Of a stretch of DNA of 49,118 nt, positions 37,501 to 47,423 are shown in pieces (positions within the stretch are counted from its first letter, which is position 1; every line of letters begins with the position of its first letter). The position numbers and the translations under genes were made by a program. Where the stretch lies: contig QAXH01005328.1 in assembly GCA_004335635.1 (NCBI GenBank), positions 1 to 49,118 on the forward strand, written 5' to 3'. The stretch is from Chloromonas sp. AAM2 (Eukaryota > Chlorophyta > Chlorophyceae > Chlamydomonadales > Chlamydomonadaceae). Below the pieces are notes generated by a model. That model made no database searches, was not told the DNA's origin, and saw only the letters and a program-made list of their open reading frames with translations.

Positions 37501-38407
37501 CAACTGCCACAGCAGCAACGGCTGCCACGGAGTACCCCGTGACATCTTTGACCTCGGGGTCAACTGCAACACGGAGAAAAGTGCAAGATGATGCACCAAT
37601 CAAGGTCTATGCATTGAGCTTGTCATGCCATCCATGTCTCTCCATGCCATGTACTGGACGCCATACGCATTGCCCCAGAGGGCATTGATGGGCATCAGGC
37701 GCGAATGTGTGTGCTTGCATGTGACTGATGCCTGCTGCACAGTCGTCAGCAGTCAGGAGCTTCATGTGATGTAGCAAGGCATGGGATAACGTAAACTGGT
37801 GATTGGAAGCATGGTATGGGGAGTGGCAATGCTTGGATAGCAAGATGTGCATGATGGCTGAAGCGGGTGATGACTGGTCAAAACGTGCCATCGACAGCGG
37901 CGCATGCCCCGGCTTGCGCACCTGGCGCTGCGCGACCCATGGTCAAGCCCACGTATCCAACGGCGCCCATCAATGCCAGCACACCAGGGTAGAACAAGGG
38001 CAGCGGAATGGAGGATAGGGCTGCCTGCTGCTGGTCCATGGGAAGTTGGTAAGGGAAGGGCTTGGCACTGGGCTCTGGTGGTGGGGACTGCCGAGGCTGC
38101 GAGCAGCATCGTTAAGCACCATAGTGAGTAACAATAGCATGGAGCATAAGCGGATTGATTTTGGGATCTAGTAGTTTGGGTCTCTCCCAGCCATCATCAT
38201 CGCGAAAAGGGAAAAGTCACCCAGGTGGCCGCCACGTACCAGATCCATCACCTCGGCCTCGGGCGCTGCTGCAGCGGCATTGCGGATCCTTCTTGGGCCC
38301 AAACCAAGGCTGCTGCCAGGGCGCCACATCGCTGGCAGGCATGGCGTGTACTTCAGCGTAGTCTTGCTGGGCTGGACGCCCAGCTGTGTGCCACTCTGAG
38401 GCAACAT
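28566..38407 (-). CDS. TIC110: TIC110, chloroplast inner-envelope protein import component
   Basis: TIC110 is a major inner-envelope protein that receives transit peptides and recruits stromal chaperones. Twenty-seven exons join in unbroken phase to 1,057 residues, near the plant length of about 1,000. High ends in transcript order are 38407, 38096, 37563, 37015, 36683, 36302, 36103, 35805, 35570, 35031, 34682, 34254, 33872, 33495, 33107, 32704, 32364, 32066, 31744, 31283, 30934, 30588, 30353, 29999, 29059, 28823 and 28690. Exon 1 (38407-38240) encodes a Ser/Arg/Pro-rich presequence ending RRIRNAAAAAPEAEV, a probable transit peptide. Two membrane segments follow: LFYPGVLALMGAVGYVGLTM (about 90-109) and GYSVAAVAAVAVGAAGVQA (about 118-136). 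The long helical stromal part includes LYKTKLMAL, SDADATDLERIRRILCL and ARRLFRQ; the tail is acidic and ends EEESFF. The final intron's acceptor is ambiguous by a few residues. Confidence 0.93.
29191..29722. repeat. Direct duplication inside a TIC110 intron
   Basis: Two copies of about 140 bp, 29191-29329 and 29583-29722, share GTGCGTGCGAGCTCATGTCC, GGGTAATCTATCGCATGGCA and GTCTCACAGGCT with scattered differences. Both lie in the 742-bp intron 29060-29801, the largest in the gene apart from none longer that I modelled. The duplication therefore accounts for much of its length. Confidence 0.75.
33534..33592. repeat. CATGTCCCTTC short tandem repeat in a TIC110 intron
   Basis: About five imperfect units of 11-12 bp (CCATGTCCCTT, CCACGTCCCTG) lie in the intron 33496-33779. 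No function is evident. Confidence 0.6.
35165..35396. repeat. 14-bp minisatellite in a TIC110 intron
   Basis: About 16-17 tandem copies of CCTTACCACTACAT with few substitutions fill half of the 466-bp intron 35032-35497. On the transcribed minus strand each unit reads ATGTAGTGGTAAGG, which contains G|GTAAG, a near-ideal 5' splice site. Because 14 is not a multiple of 3, the repeat stays open in several frames, which explains a long spurious reading frame here. Confidence 0.92.
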
Positions 38408-38631
38408 TCTTGCTTGGCCCAGCCTTCCTGAGCAATCCACCGGTCAAAGAGACAGGATCGATGGGCTGAATGCAAGCAAATCGCTTCATTTTGAAACGGC
38501 TAACATCACGTGCCCATCATCTTTTTGCTTTTTGCTTTGTTTTGCTTGCACGGATGACCTCTGCAACCCAACAACAGGTGCCTGCGGAATCATAATGTGT
38601 TGGCTTATACACAATATCGCATCGCACACAA

Positions 38632-39395
38632 AAAAACGAACTTTGCCAGTTCTGGGACTATTTTTGTGTGACTCGCAGTTCTGGGGCAGTTAGTGTGTGA
38701 CTCCTCATGTGTTTTGTCATTAAAAAGTCCGCATGCTGCGTTGGTAAACGAGTGTTGGATTGTTGTTTGCCCAGTGTGTGTGTGTGTGTGTGAGTTGTAA
38801 CCATTGATCTAAATCCGGTGACCTGATGATTCTTGTAGCTCGGCCACTGCTATAGCATGGCCTTGTGGGGAGCCGTAAGGGGCCGGCCACATGCAGCACC
38901 TTGCTATTGATCATACTAGCTGCTTCCACGATGCACAGATGCACCAACACTTTTCTCACAGCATCAGACACAACAGCGTTGCCCAGCATGCCATGCCGCC
39001 GCCTGCTGTAACGCGTGCTAATTTTCGTATTGTAAGAGTAGAGGCATAGGTAGACGTGACTTTGCAAGCATGGCTAATGAACCCCTACCCACCACCCTCA
39101 GCTTTTATGCCAAGTACATCACCAGGTACTGCTCAGACCCCGTGTTCAAACAAAAGATAATCGTCAGATCGCAGATCGATGCCGAAGGAATTGATTGGTC
39201 TTGATACCAAGCTAGAAGAATGTCATCAGGTCACCGGATTTAAAGTATGTAACAATCAATGGTTACAATTCACTTCATATTCAGTACGTGAGGACTTCGC
39301 GGTGGCAGGACAAACGAGGAGTCACACACCAACTGCCTCAGAACTGAGAGTCACACAAGAATTGTCCCAGAACTGGCAAACTTCTTTTTTTTAGA
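38632..39395. mobile_element. 0.76-kb long-inverted-repeat element
   Basis: The ends match inward for about 95 bp: A-run, TTTGCCAGTTCTGGGAC, TTGTGTGACTC, CAGTTCTG, then GTGTGTGACTCCTC. Further in, TGTAACCATTGAT and AAATCCGGTGACCTGATGA (38.8 kb) are inverted at 39.22-39.27 kb, so much of the element can fold back. Between the arms lies a short plus-strand reading frame (39070-39204) and sequence shared with the elements at 25.0 and 27.9 kb. No transposase is recognised and no clear target duplication is seen. Confidence 0.8.
39070..39204 (+). CDS. 44-residue reading frame inside the long-inverted-repeat element
   Basis: ATG at 39070, stop at 39202-39204. The product begins MANEPLPTTLSFYAKYITRY and continues CSDPVFKQKIIVRSQID. 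The start of the same frame recurs at about 25041 (GCAAGCATGGCCAACC, then CTCAGCTTTTA), where it is frameshifted to a stop just before the assembly gap. It could be the N-terminus of a degraded element-encoded protein. No family is recognised. Confidence 0.35.
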   Translation: MANEPLPTTLSFYAKYITRYCSDPVFKQKIIVRSQIDAEGIDWS

Positions 39396-40338
39396 TGTTG
39401 GTGTGACTCCGCCTTAGGACCTGAGCCAGCTTCTGAAGGTGTGGACAGCTGCGCTCACCGGCTTCAACAACCGCATGACCGCCTCCAAGTTCTTCAACAG
39501 ACAGGAGTGATGCACTGGCTTCTTTTTCTTGCAACGGTCTTTTTCTAACCGCGTGAGAGTTGACATGTTTACAGCCATGCATGGATCAGGAAGCGCAGAG
39601 CATGGATGCCTTCATGGAATCTATCTACGTCGTCACTGCTGTTGTGGCCCCGCACATCCTGCTGCAAACCACCATCCACCAGAGACTGGAATAACAGTGA
39701 CTGACACGCGCGGACGCAGGTGCGGTCACTGAATGTGTGTCAAGTATGTCAGGAGTTAGTATCATATGAGGCCCGCGGCAAGGAGCCCAATGCTTGATTA
39801 CACTGACAAGACTAAGCCAACTGAGTTGCTTTGACTTCAAGGAGTGAGCCCCTCATCGTGCAAGGTGGTGTAGAAACATTGGGCAGAAGCATCATCAATC
39901 CTGGGGCGATGCGGTGGAGAGAGTGTGCCAGGCTCCACAACTGCTCAAAACAACAACAGGTCAAGTGTTTCAATCCATGCAAAACAAACCGGACATCATT
40001 AGCCTAAGGCCGTTCTCTTTAAATGCTATCCCTGTCCAACATATCAAACCATGAGTACAAGGTGGCCACAGGGGGCTGGGCCATGTGGTGGACCGCAGCG
40101 CAACAGACTGGATACTGAATGAATACAACTCGAATGTGGTTGCCACCAATACAACCACCAAAATTTTGTCCAAAATCTCGTCTTGTTGCTTATCTCTGGT
40201 CCATCTGGCCTGTCAGTCTGGTGCACAGTCACTGGCATTTGCGGCCAGGTACACAGCGCGACAGATAGCATGGTAGTCTGGCATTTGCAGCCAGGCATAC
40301 AGAGGAGACCTTACTATAGAGCATCAAATATCAATCCA

Positions 40339-40377
40339 AAAACTGTTCAAGAACTGGCAAACATCTTTCTTTTTGTA
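40339..40377. repeat. Diverged lone end of the inverted-repeat family
   Basis: AAAACTGTTCAAGAACTGGC followed by AAACATCTTTC differs at several positions from the family end. It lies about 130 bp beyond the stop codon of the CAP gene. Confidence 0.45.
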
Positions 40378-40507
40378 TCAGATGACCAAACTCGCACGCC
40401 AACCAGCCAGCTCTTTTGCATAGGTCAAAATAAGAACCCCCGGCAAATTTCAGTTGGTGAAGGATGCCAGCAGCCAATCACGGTGCACGACATGCCTGCC
40501 ACACTGT

Positions 40508-43500
40508 TTATGCCTTGCATGGGTTGGAGCGGCCTGGCAGGATGGGCTTGACGTTCTGCTGGAACATGGAGCCGTAGTTCATGTTGCCTGCGCACAAGCA
40601 ACATAAGCATGTAACAACCCGTGTGAGGTGAGCATGAACACCCCCCGGAGCATGAGCTGGGTCTGCTCGTTCTTCATGTCGTCACCGCATGTGCAATGCA
40701 GTCACATACCTCACACTGGCAGTAGCACTGCATGATACGGTGTGCGAGAGTCTGACATCAAGAAGCTCTCTGCTGACCATGCCATCCTAACAGTGCTAGT
40801 GGCTCCCAAAGCCCGTCTACACACCCAGACCATGCACTCCATATTCCGTAAACATGCTGCATTCGCACACGTATTTGCTCATCTGATCGAATGGTTGATT
40901 ACCTCACCTGCTGTTCCGTAGTGACACACGACCAGCAGTCCCTTGAGCTGCCTGCCACTGATGTCCCTCACGCCGTTGGGGCAGTTGCCCACAGCGCAGC
41001 CGATGCGACGGGTGCTGGCCCACACAGTCTGCAGTCGGCACAGCCACCACATTTTAGCCAGTTCAAACCGCGATTGTGACAGGGGGGGTCAACTACTGTT
41101 AGAGGGGCATGGACATGATCGTTCACGGTGATCGCCGAGGCTGATGCATTTGAGTTTTGATCAGTCTGCTCACATACGTCCAGAGGGTCTACGTTTGAGG
41201 TTTCATATGCATCAGCCTCGGCAATCATGCGCTACAGCCGCATTTGTCGCCTTTTGAGACGTGCAGAGCGGCACAGACCTCCAGACGTCGTTTCCGAGCC
41301 AAACCTTGCGATTTCAGGCGAATAAGTTTCTTATGGACCATACTGCCTTGAGTCGAAAGCGCGAGGCAAATGAAATCCCGGAAATCCCGGTCAACGTTTT
41401 CGGCCCCCCCCCGAATCCTTGACTGGGCCACATTTTGGTTTACCCCTGAAGCGTGTTTTTTCAAGTTTCCCGCAGCTGATGATCAATGTTTTGGTTATTT
41501 GAGCTTTGAATAGGGTGCTGCAGCATAGTACCAACCTCAAAACACCCCCGAAGCCAGCGTGACGCCTAAACCTGCACCTGGTACCTCAGCTGTCAGCCCA
41601 TGCATGGCACCTCCAGCCAGGTTTTGCTGCAGCCATCGTGACCAGCATGCCAAAGGGCGTGCTTAGCCTCGTTCAGCGATTTCTGGATATTGATTCAATG
41701 TTGTGTCAGCACCCGTGGACAGTCCGATGCCTACGTAGCTGGCATCGCCACTCGGAAATCTTGAAAGGTGCATGAGTTGCGTCTTTGAGCACATGGTCCC
41801 CAGGTCCAGCTGTCAGCTGTTCAAGCTGCAAGGTGCTGACGAAGTGCAGGAGGCCGTCATGCTGTCCCAGCAACGCCTCTGTCATCCTCCCTAGCATGTC
41901 TGTCATCCAATCATGTGCATCAGCTCATCTGATGCGGGTCACGTGTGTGCAATGTCTGCAACCTCGGTCCAATGCGTCCTGATCACTGTGGCAGCAGGTC
42001 CCTGATGAGCCACGTGCATTGGACGCAGCGTGTTGGGTACTGCTTGGATGAGCAGCTTTTCATGGCATGTTTCAGGCTGTTGTGCTGCAGCATTGTTTCA
42101 GTTGCTGCATTGACTGGGTCTGGGATAGGAGGTGGGGGACAGCGAGCTGTGGGACTGGCAGCAGTAGGAAGCACATCGGTGAGTGCTGGTGTTGGTCCTG
42201 GAGCAGCCTGTTCCTTATGGCTGATAGGATGAGGCAAGCAGCAAGGACCTCAACCATCTTGGTCCTGCCAGTTGGCTCTGTCGCCTTGCATAGAACATAC
42301 AGGCCACATGCAGTGACACTGGGTTGCAGCTGCCCTGCCTCAACTTGTGCCGTTTGTTGGCTGCGTCTGTCCGTATGGAATTGGAATTGCCCATTGAAGC
42401 CCACCTTTTCTTGCCGTCCAGCTTCTGGCACGCCGCATGTCAGCATTATGAATGTGTGCGGACGGCCCTGATGCTGTGTAGCTGTCACCCTGCACTCAGA
42501 GCCATGCAACACCCTATGCTGCTGCTTGCGCCACAGGTTGGACGGCATCTGCCCTGCTGGGCACTGGCTTGAGCCAGTTTGACGGGTGCAGATAGCTGCG
42601 GATGCCTTAACAAGCACCAGGATCCAGCCCAGCCCAGCTGAGATTTCTGCGATCCAGCCCAGCTGCATGCACGGCTGCACCGAAGTGTGAAACACTAGCC
42701 CAGACACTGCTGTGAGCTCAGTTGCATGGTTCTGGTCGGCTCTACCGCAAGGTTCGCCGGTGTCGCCACCCCTGGCCTTGGACTGCATGGCGCTCCTCTG
42801 CGCGGTCAAAAATGAGTGCCCCAAAGTGACCTTGGCGCTTTTCAATTGCAGCCGTTTTTCCAACCTGCTCGTGCCGCTCAACCACATGTCGCAATCGGAT
42901 GAATCTTGAAACACAGAGCCTTTGATAACAGAACTGTCATATGCCACCGTCGGCGCGCAACACCGCTGAGTAGCGACTCCGATCGATCATGTCCATGACC
43001 CTCTAACAGTAGTTGACCCCCCCTGCGATTGTGATGTCGAGCACTTTGAAAACCTCGTGCTCCATCCAACCCAATACATTGCACGAGCTGCTGGCCTCAA
43101 ACTCACCGAGCATACACTGCACACCTTGCAATCAGAGCTAGTGAATGGCCAGCTGTGGTAGCACAACGTCGATGAGCAGTTGTGGACCGCGCAACCACTA
43201 GAGGCTCTCATACCTGGTAGGATTGCTGTACTGTGCAGTGGTATGACCCTGACTTACCTCTGACTTACTTAAAAGCGATTCAAATCGAGAAAAGTCGCCC
43301 TAGCGACAGTTACGACTCCTCTGTCTGTGCACCAACCTGTGTGAAGTGACCGGTTGCCTCTGAGTAACCCGGCTGGTTCCAGTTATAGAAGCAGACTTCG
43401 CTGTAATACCAGCTGTACAGTGCTGACACGTAGTTGTTTGTGACAGAGAGGTTTTCGCCGTTGCCGGAGTTGCTCCGCGAGTGCCACAAGGTGCACTGGT

Positions 43501-44254
43501 TGGCCCAGTTGAGAGCAGAGACAGCCAGGTTGTTGTCGTAGGTCAGGGGTAGGGACCCATGGGCAGCACGCTGAGCATTGACAATTGAAACTGCATAGGA
43601 CATTCCAGGTGCAAGCTTTGGATAGGCTAATGCTCATCCCAGGACTTCAGATAAAACAGTGTGTATGAGCTGCGTTTAGAACAAGGGCAATCAAGGCTTC
43701 GGAAGGTCAGCAAATCCCTGTGCAAGCCACGGGATGTGCCAAACCGACAGGTAAGGGAGGGGACAGCAAATGTTTCAAACCATACTCACGGACAGTGCCG
43801 CGGTCCACTCCAGTTTGACCACTTAATACTTGTGAGCTGGCGCGCGCGTTAGTACCAGTGCTGCCTCTCGCGTACCAGGGCACCTCTTGCAGGCTACGAG
43901 CGATGTCTGTGACGGGACTGCAGGGTGCGAGTAAAGGTTGCAAATATGCAGAAGGCGGCACAACGCTACGTAGTAGGATGCGATGCTGCTCACACTTTCG
44001 CCTCAAGGACACAGCTGCACTGAATGCATCGCGATGATTGCAGCTGGGATGGAGCGACTGACGTCGTGTGCTCAGGCTACGCCCACAAGAGTTTGTGAGA
44101 GAAAACGCCCCCGCACTTTGGATCGCTCTCACCTGTCGTCCGATTGCAGAAGAGCTCGGCCAGATGCGCCACGCATTGCGCTGAGGAGCAGAACAGACAA
44201 GGCAACCAGCTTGTATTGTGCGCTGGTCGGCCGCCCGTTCGTGATGCTGCTCAT
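40508..44254 (-). CDS. Secreted CAP-superfamily (PR-1-like) protein
   Basis: The CAP/SCP/PR-1 superfamily comprises secreted proteins, some binding sterols or acting at the cell surface; the role here is unknown. Exons are 44254-44133, 43836-43794, 43615-43337, 41028-40908 and 40587-40508, giving 214 residues. Residues 1-34 form a signal peptide (hydrophobic YKLVALSVLLLSAMRGASG, then RALLQ). The CAP domain contains VNAQRAAHGSLPLTY, CTLWHSRS, GENL, WYYSEVCFYNW and TGHFTQ. It continues across the long third intron into TVWASTRRIGCAVGNCP and VVCHY. The four tetrad residues (His in WHSRS, Glu in GENL, Glu in SEVCFYN, His in GHFTQ) are all present. The second exon's donor (ACT|GTCCGT) was chosen for phase and is uncertain. 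Intron 41029-43336 is 2.3 kb because a transposon sits in it. Confidence 0.87.
41080..43025. mobile_element. 1.95-kb DNA transposon in a CAP-gene intron
   Basis: The ends are inverted repeats of about 42 bp with very few mismatches: CAG followed by six Gs, then TCAACTACTGTTAGAGG and CATGGACATGATCG. The 9-bp CGATTGTGA flanks both sides (41071-41079 and 43026-43034) as a target-site duplication. A 9-bp duplication is typical of Mutator-like elements, while CAGGGG ends recall hAT elements, which usually duplicate 8 bp; the superfamily is open. Interior minus-strand open frames (42072-42947, and 41225-41464 with RLKSQGLARKRRLEV) show no motif I recognise. An inner hairpin, GCCGAGGCTGATGCAT at about 41134 and its inverse at about 41206, lies near the left end. 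Confidence 0.88.
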
Positions 44255-44939
44255 CCTTGAAATCGGATCTCTCTGCAGAGCTGGGAAGGCGTTGCTGAAC
44301 AGCTCTTATGCCAAACAGCAAGGACTGCTCGCTCAAATTCTAGACGATGTCAACGAGTGCTGCTGACGGCGCTCGGTCAAAGTTTGATTTCGAAAGGCCA
44401 ACTGCGCTAAGGGTGAATGATCAAGTGTTGTCCGGCAATCGGACAAAAACACGTTGGCAGCGCTTCAGATAGCAAGGATGAAAGCTGCGCCGATGGCTGA
44501 GAAAGGGCACATGGGTATGGTCTGACTTTTTGTAAAGGCGGCTCGGATTCTGACTTTGACCGTTGACCTGATGGATTCTGAGTTCGGTGTCCCCAAAATG
44601 CTCGTGAAGCCACGCTTTTACCGCTGTAATTACATATTGATCAGTTTAGGCGTCTGCATGAAAGCAATATGGAACACATAGCAGGGACACAAAACATGCC
44701 GTGACCTGGATTTTGGACGATGCCGGAATTCAGCTTAACTCCTGGGATGAACACAACCTTGACGCCATCTCCCAAAGAAACCAGCAAGTGGACGTGCCTG
44801 AGCCTCGCGAGTCAAGTCTCTTGGTCGCAAGATGTACTTTGCAGATTTCTCGTACTCAAGTGCGTGCAGTCGTGTCCTGGGTCAAGTCTTGCAGAAAGCA
44901 TCCTCTGAAGCGACAAATCCACCTCGCTCAGAATTGCAT
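44255..44939. other. Intergenic region between the CAP and membrin genes
   Basis: About 685 bp holding the CAP promoter and the membrin 3' region. No further gene, repeat or clear polyadenylation signal is recognised. Confidence 0.45.
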
Positions 44940-47423
44940 TCAGGTCCACATAAACCACATCAAACCTCCGACGATAAGCAGCATCAGCACCTGCATCGTT
45001 GCAGCGCAAGCACGAACCGTCTCAGGACGAGCGTACTTGGCATTGCATCAACACTGCAGACACTTCGCAAAGCACTGCTGCGGCCAGCACGGAATCACCT
45101 GCCGACCTTGGACGTTTGTGTACTAATGTGATGGACCCAAACGAGCCCTGCTCACCGCACTCACAAGTCTGCATATGAAGTCTGCACACGACTGATGACT
45201 CAACTGCATGCTCATAAACTCAGCATTTCACCTCCCAGGCTCCGAGCCCAAGCATTGCCTAGACCTACCAGCACGCCGACTCACCATGCCTCCATACGTG
45301 AGCCATATGTCCATGCGCTGCCGCCTCTCGATCAGCTTGAGCAGCGTGGTGCCCAAGTTGACGCTATTTAACACGTCGAGCATCTTGCGCTGAGCAGACT
45401 GCAGGTGAGCACACAAGGTGAGCAGCACGGTGCTTCACACCACCAACACTTTCCAGTGACCCAAAATTGTGAATGGCCTGTCTCCTAGAATCGTCGCCCT
45501 GCTTCAAAACAACCGCATACTCTCCGCCAAAGCTTGCAACATCCAGTATGTGAGCAGGTGAACTGACACAGGCACAGTATGAACTACAAGGTGAGATGCA
45601 AGCGCAGTATAAAATATTCATCGCAGACCATGAGTAGGATTGTGCCATGGCGTAACAGTATCGAAACGTGTTATGTATCCCATACGTATCGAATACGTAT
45701 CAGACAGTGCTTCAATACGCTTTGGCACTACCCTACTGCAGACCATCATTTAGAGTTCCTGAAGGTATGTTCGTGCAAGCGCTGCATGAGCATCAGTGCT
45801 ACTCAGTACAGGCCGCTCACACCTTGAGGATTTCCTTGTTTGCTGACATGGTGCTCAGGATGTTCTTGCCTGCCTCATAGATCCGGTCCAGCTCTCGGTG
45901 GGACTGGTTGACCGAGGTCTCAATCTGCATGTAGGCAGGCTTGTGCAAGCACTGTGTCACACAGTGCAAGCTTACACTCCGGATCGCAAGCTTGCACTCC
46001 GAAGATTGCAGGCTGTACAATACAGCCTAAAGGACATGCACACCTGTGAACGCACTCCTCAGCTTTGACCCTTGATGACATTGGTCGCTCCTGAGTTCGG
46101 TTCGCCAGCACTGTCCCTCAAACACAACAGCCAACATGACAACGGCATGAAATTGCCTTTCTGCTTCTCCCTGCACGCACACCCCTGCCGTCCTCGCCCG
46201 AACCTGTCCACACTCTTCGTTCTGTCATCCTGCGGACTCACCCCATGTACGCCCGGCCTGTCCCCACTCCTCACCTGCGACTCGGCATCCATGTCATCCT
46301 TTGCCTGCCTGCCCGCTGCCGCCCTAGCGAAGAGCTCCTCCCGCTCCTCGCGCTCCGCCTGCCTGCGCTGCTCGCGGGAGCTGTAGCGGTCGAGTACGCG
46401 CCGCCCCTCCTGCACATCCGCCAACACCTGCTCAACCTTCCTGCACAGGAAAATCGCACACACAGCAGCAGCTGATTGCCTTGTTTTCACTGGATTGGCT
46501 GCCATTTGACCAGTCCTTGGATGACCATGGCACGGTGTTTCAGCACTGAAACTGAGCGTTGCAAATCCATGCATTGCACGTGCAAGACCATGCTTGCATG
46601 CTCTGCCCTGATGCTGCTGACGATACCTAAGAAGCCTGAACTTGCAGGATCGCTAAGCGTGATGTCGCCCCTTAGGACCTTGGGACATTGCTTATTTCGC
46701 TTAGGACCTTGCTTATTAATCTGCCCAGTTGTGCCAACTTGGGATTGACAGGTCAACTGTCACTGCACCCTCTGCCTCTGCAGCATGCGCCTACCTGCTC
46801 CACACAGCTCGCTCTGTCTGCGATCCACGGATGCCGTACATACGCCAGGCATTCTGCAGCTCCTGAGACAACTTCTGCAGGTCACAAGCCAACACACAAG
46901 AGGCACTTCACAGTTATGCGAGCTGGAATGAGCCAGTACAATGTTGGCTCAAGCTCCATACATGCATGTAGGCCAGCATGAGCTGCCAACTCGGCACATC
47001 AAGCTACTTGCAGAGTGACTGGGTGTACAGAGGTTCAACCTTCTGTCTGTATAACGAGGCAGTGCTCCTGGTCAGGTGTTGAGCCTCTAGACTGATATTG
47101 CTATATGCATGCCACTGCTACTGAGTGGCATCACTCTCCCTGCAGCAGCGATGCACACTGGTGTGACGTGTGTTGAGGCATCGCACCTGCAGGTCTGCAA
47201 GCTTGTTTATCAAATCCCTGGCCAAGGCTGCCGGGTCTCCATGCCTAGAGCCCGCCTGCAAAGGCAAGGCACAGTCTGGAGCTGGTACGCAGCTGGAGGG
47301 ACACCACACTGTGCCTGTTGCTGTTGCAACTCTCACCTCAGCCTCTTCGAGCTTTTTTAACCCTTCATTGAGCCACAGTGATTGCTTCTTGGCTTGTGAG
47401 TAAAGGCTCGCGAGGTCCCCCAT
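44940..47423 (-). CDS. Membrin-type Qb-SNARE (MEMB11/GOSR2 family)
   Basis: Membrins are tail-anchored Golgi SNAREs for ER-to-Golgi traffic. Seven exons join in phase: 47423-47337, 47255-47187, 46874-46795, 46440-46275, 45924-45823, 45398-45285 and 44990-44940, giving 222 residues against about 225 in Arabidopsis MEMB11. The N-terminus (MGDLASLYSQAKKQSLWLNE) matches the family's first helix. The fourth exon encodes a charged linker (REQRRQAEREEREELFARAA). The SNARE motif runs through SVNQSHRELDRIYEAG and then AQRKMLDVLNSVNLGTTLLK, followed by LIERRQRMDIWLTYGGM, where plant membrins have LIERRNRVDTWIKYAGM. The anchor is the last exon, VLMLLIVGGLMWFMWT and stop. This is a complete and apparently intact gene. 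Confidence 0.92.
45645..45736. repeat. GATACGTATC palindromic repeat, copy 2
   Basis: Reverse-complement copy of 12326-12415, here inside the membrin intron 45399-45822. Shared blocks include CCATGGCGT, CATACGTATC, ATACGTATCAGACAGTGCTT and CAATACGC. Finding two copies in one window suggests a dispersed family. Confidence 0.7.

Larger units (their letters stand above)
38408..40507. other. Intergenic region between TIC110 and the CAP gene, largely mobile DNA
   Basis: Contains the long inverted-repeat element at 38632-39395 and a diverged lone end at about 40339-40377. The remaining sequence (39.4-40.3 kb) shows no supported gene. The direct repeat TCTGGCATTTGCAGCCAGG / ACTGGCATTTGCGGCCAGG occurs near 40231 and 40276. 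Confidence 0.5.

Noticed and set aside
42072..42947. A 291-codon minus-strand frame in the CAP-intron transposon as a transposase
   Set aside because: I see no catalytic or DNA-binding motif, and composition alone does not support naming it; it is left as an unassigned interior frame.
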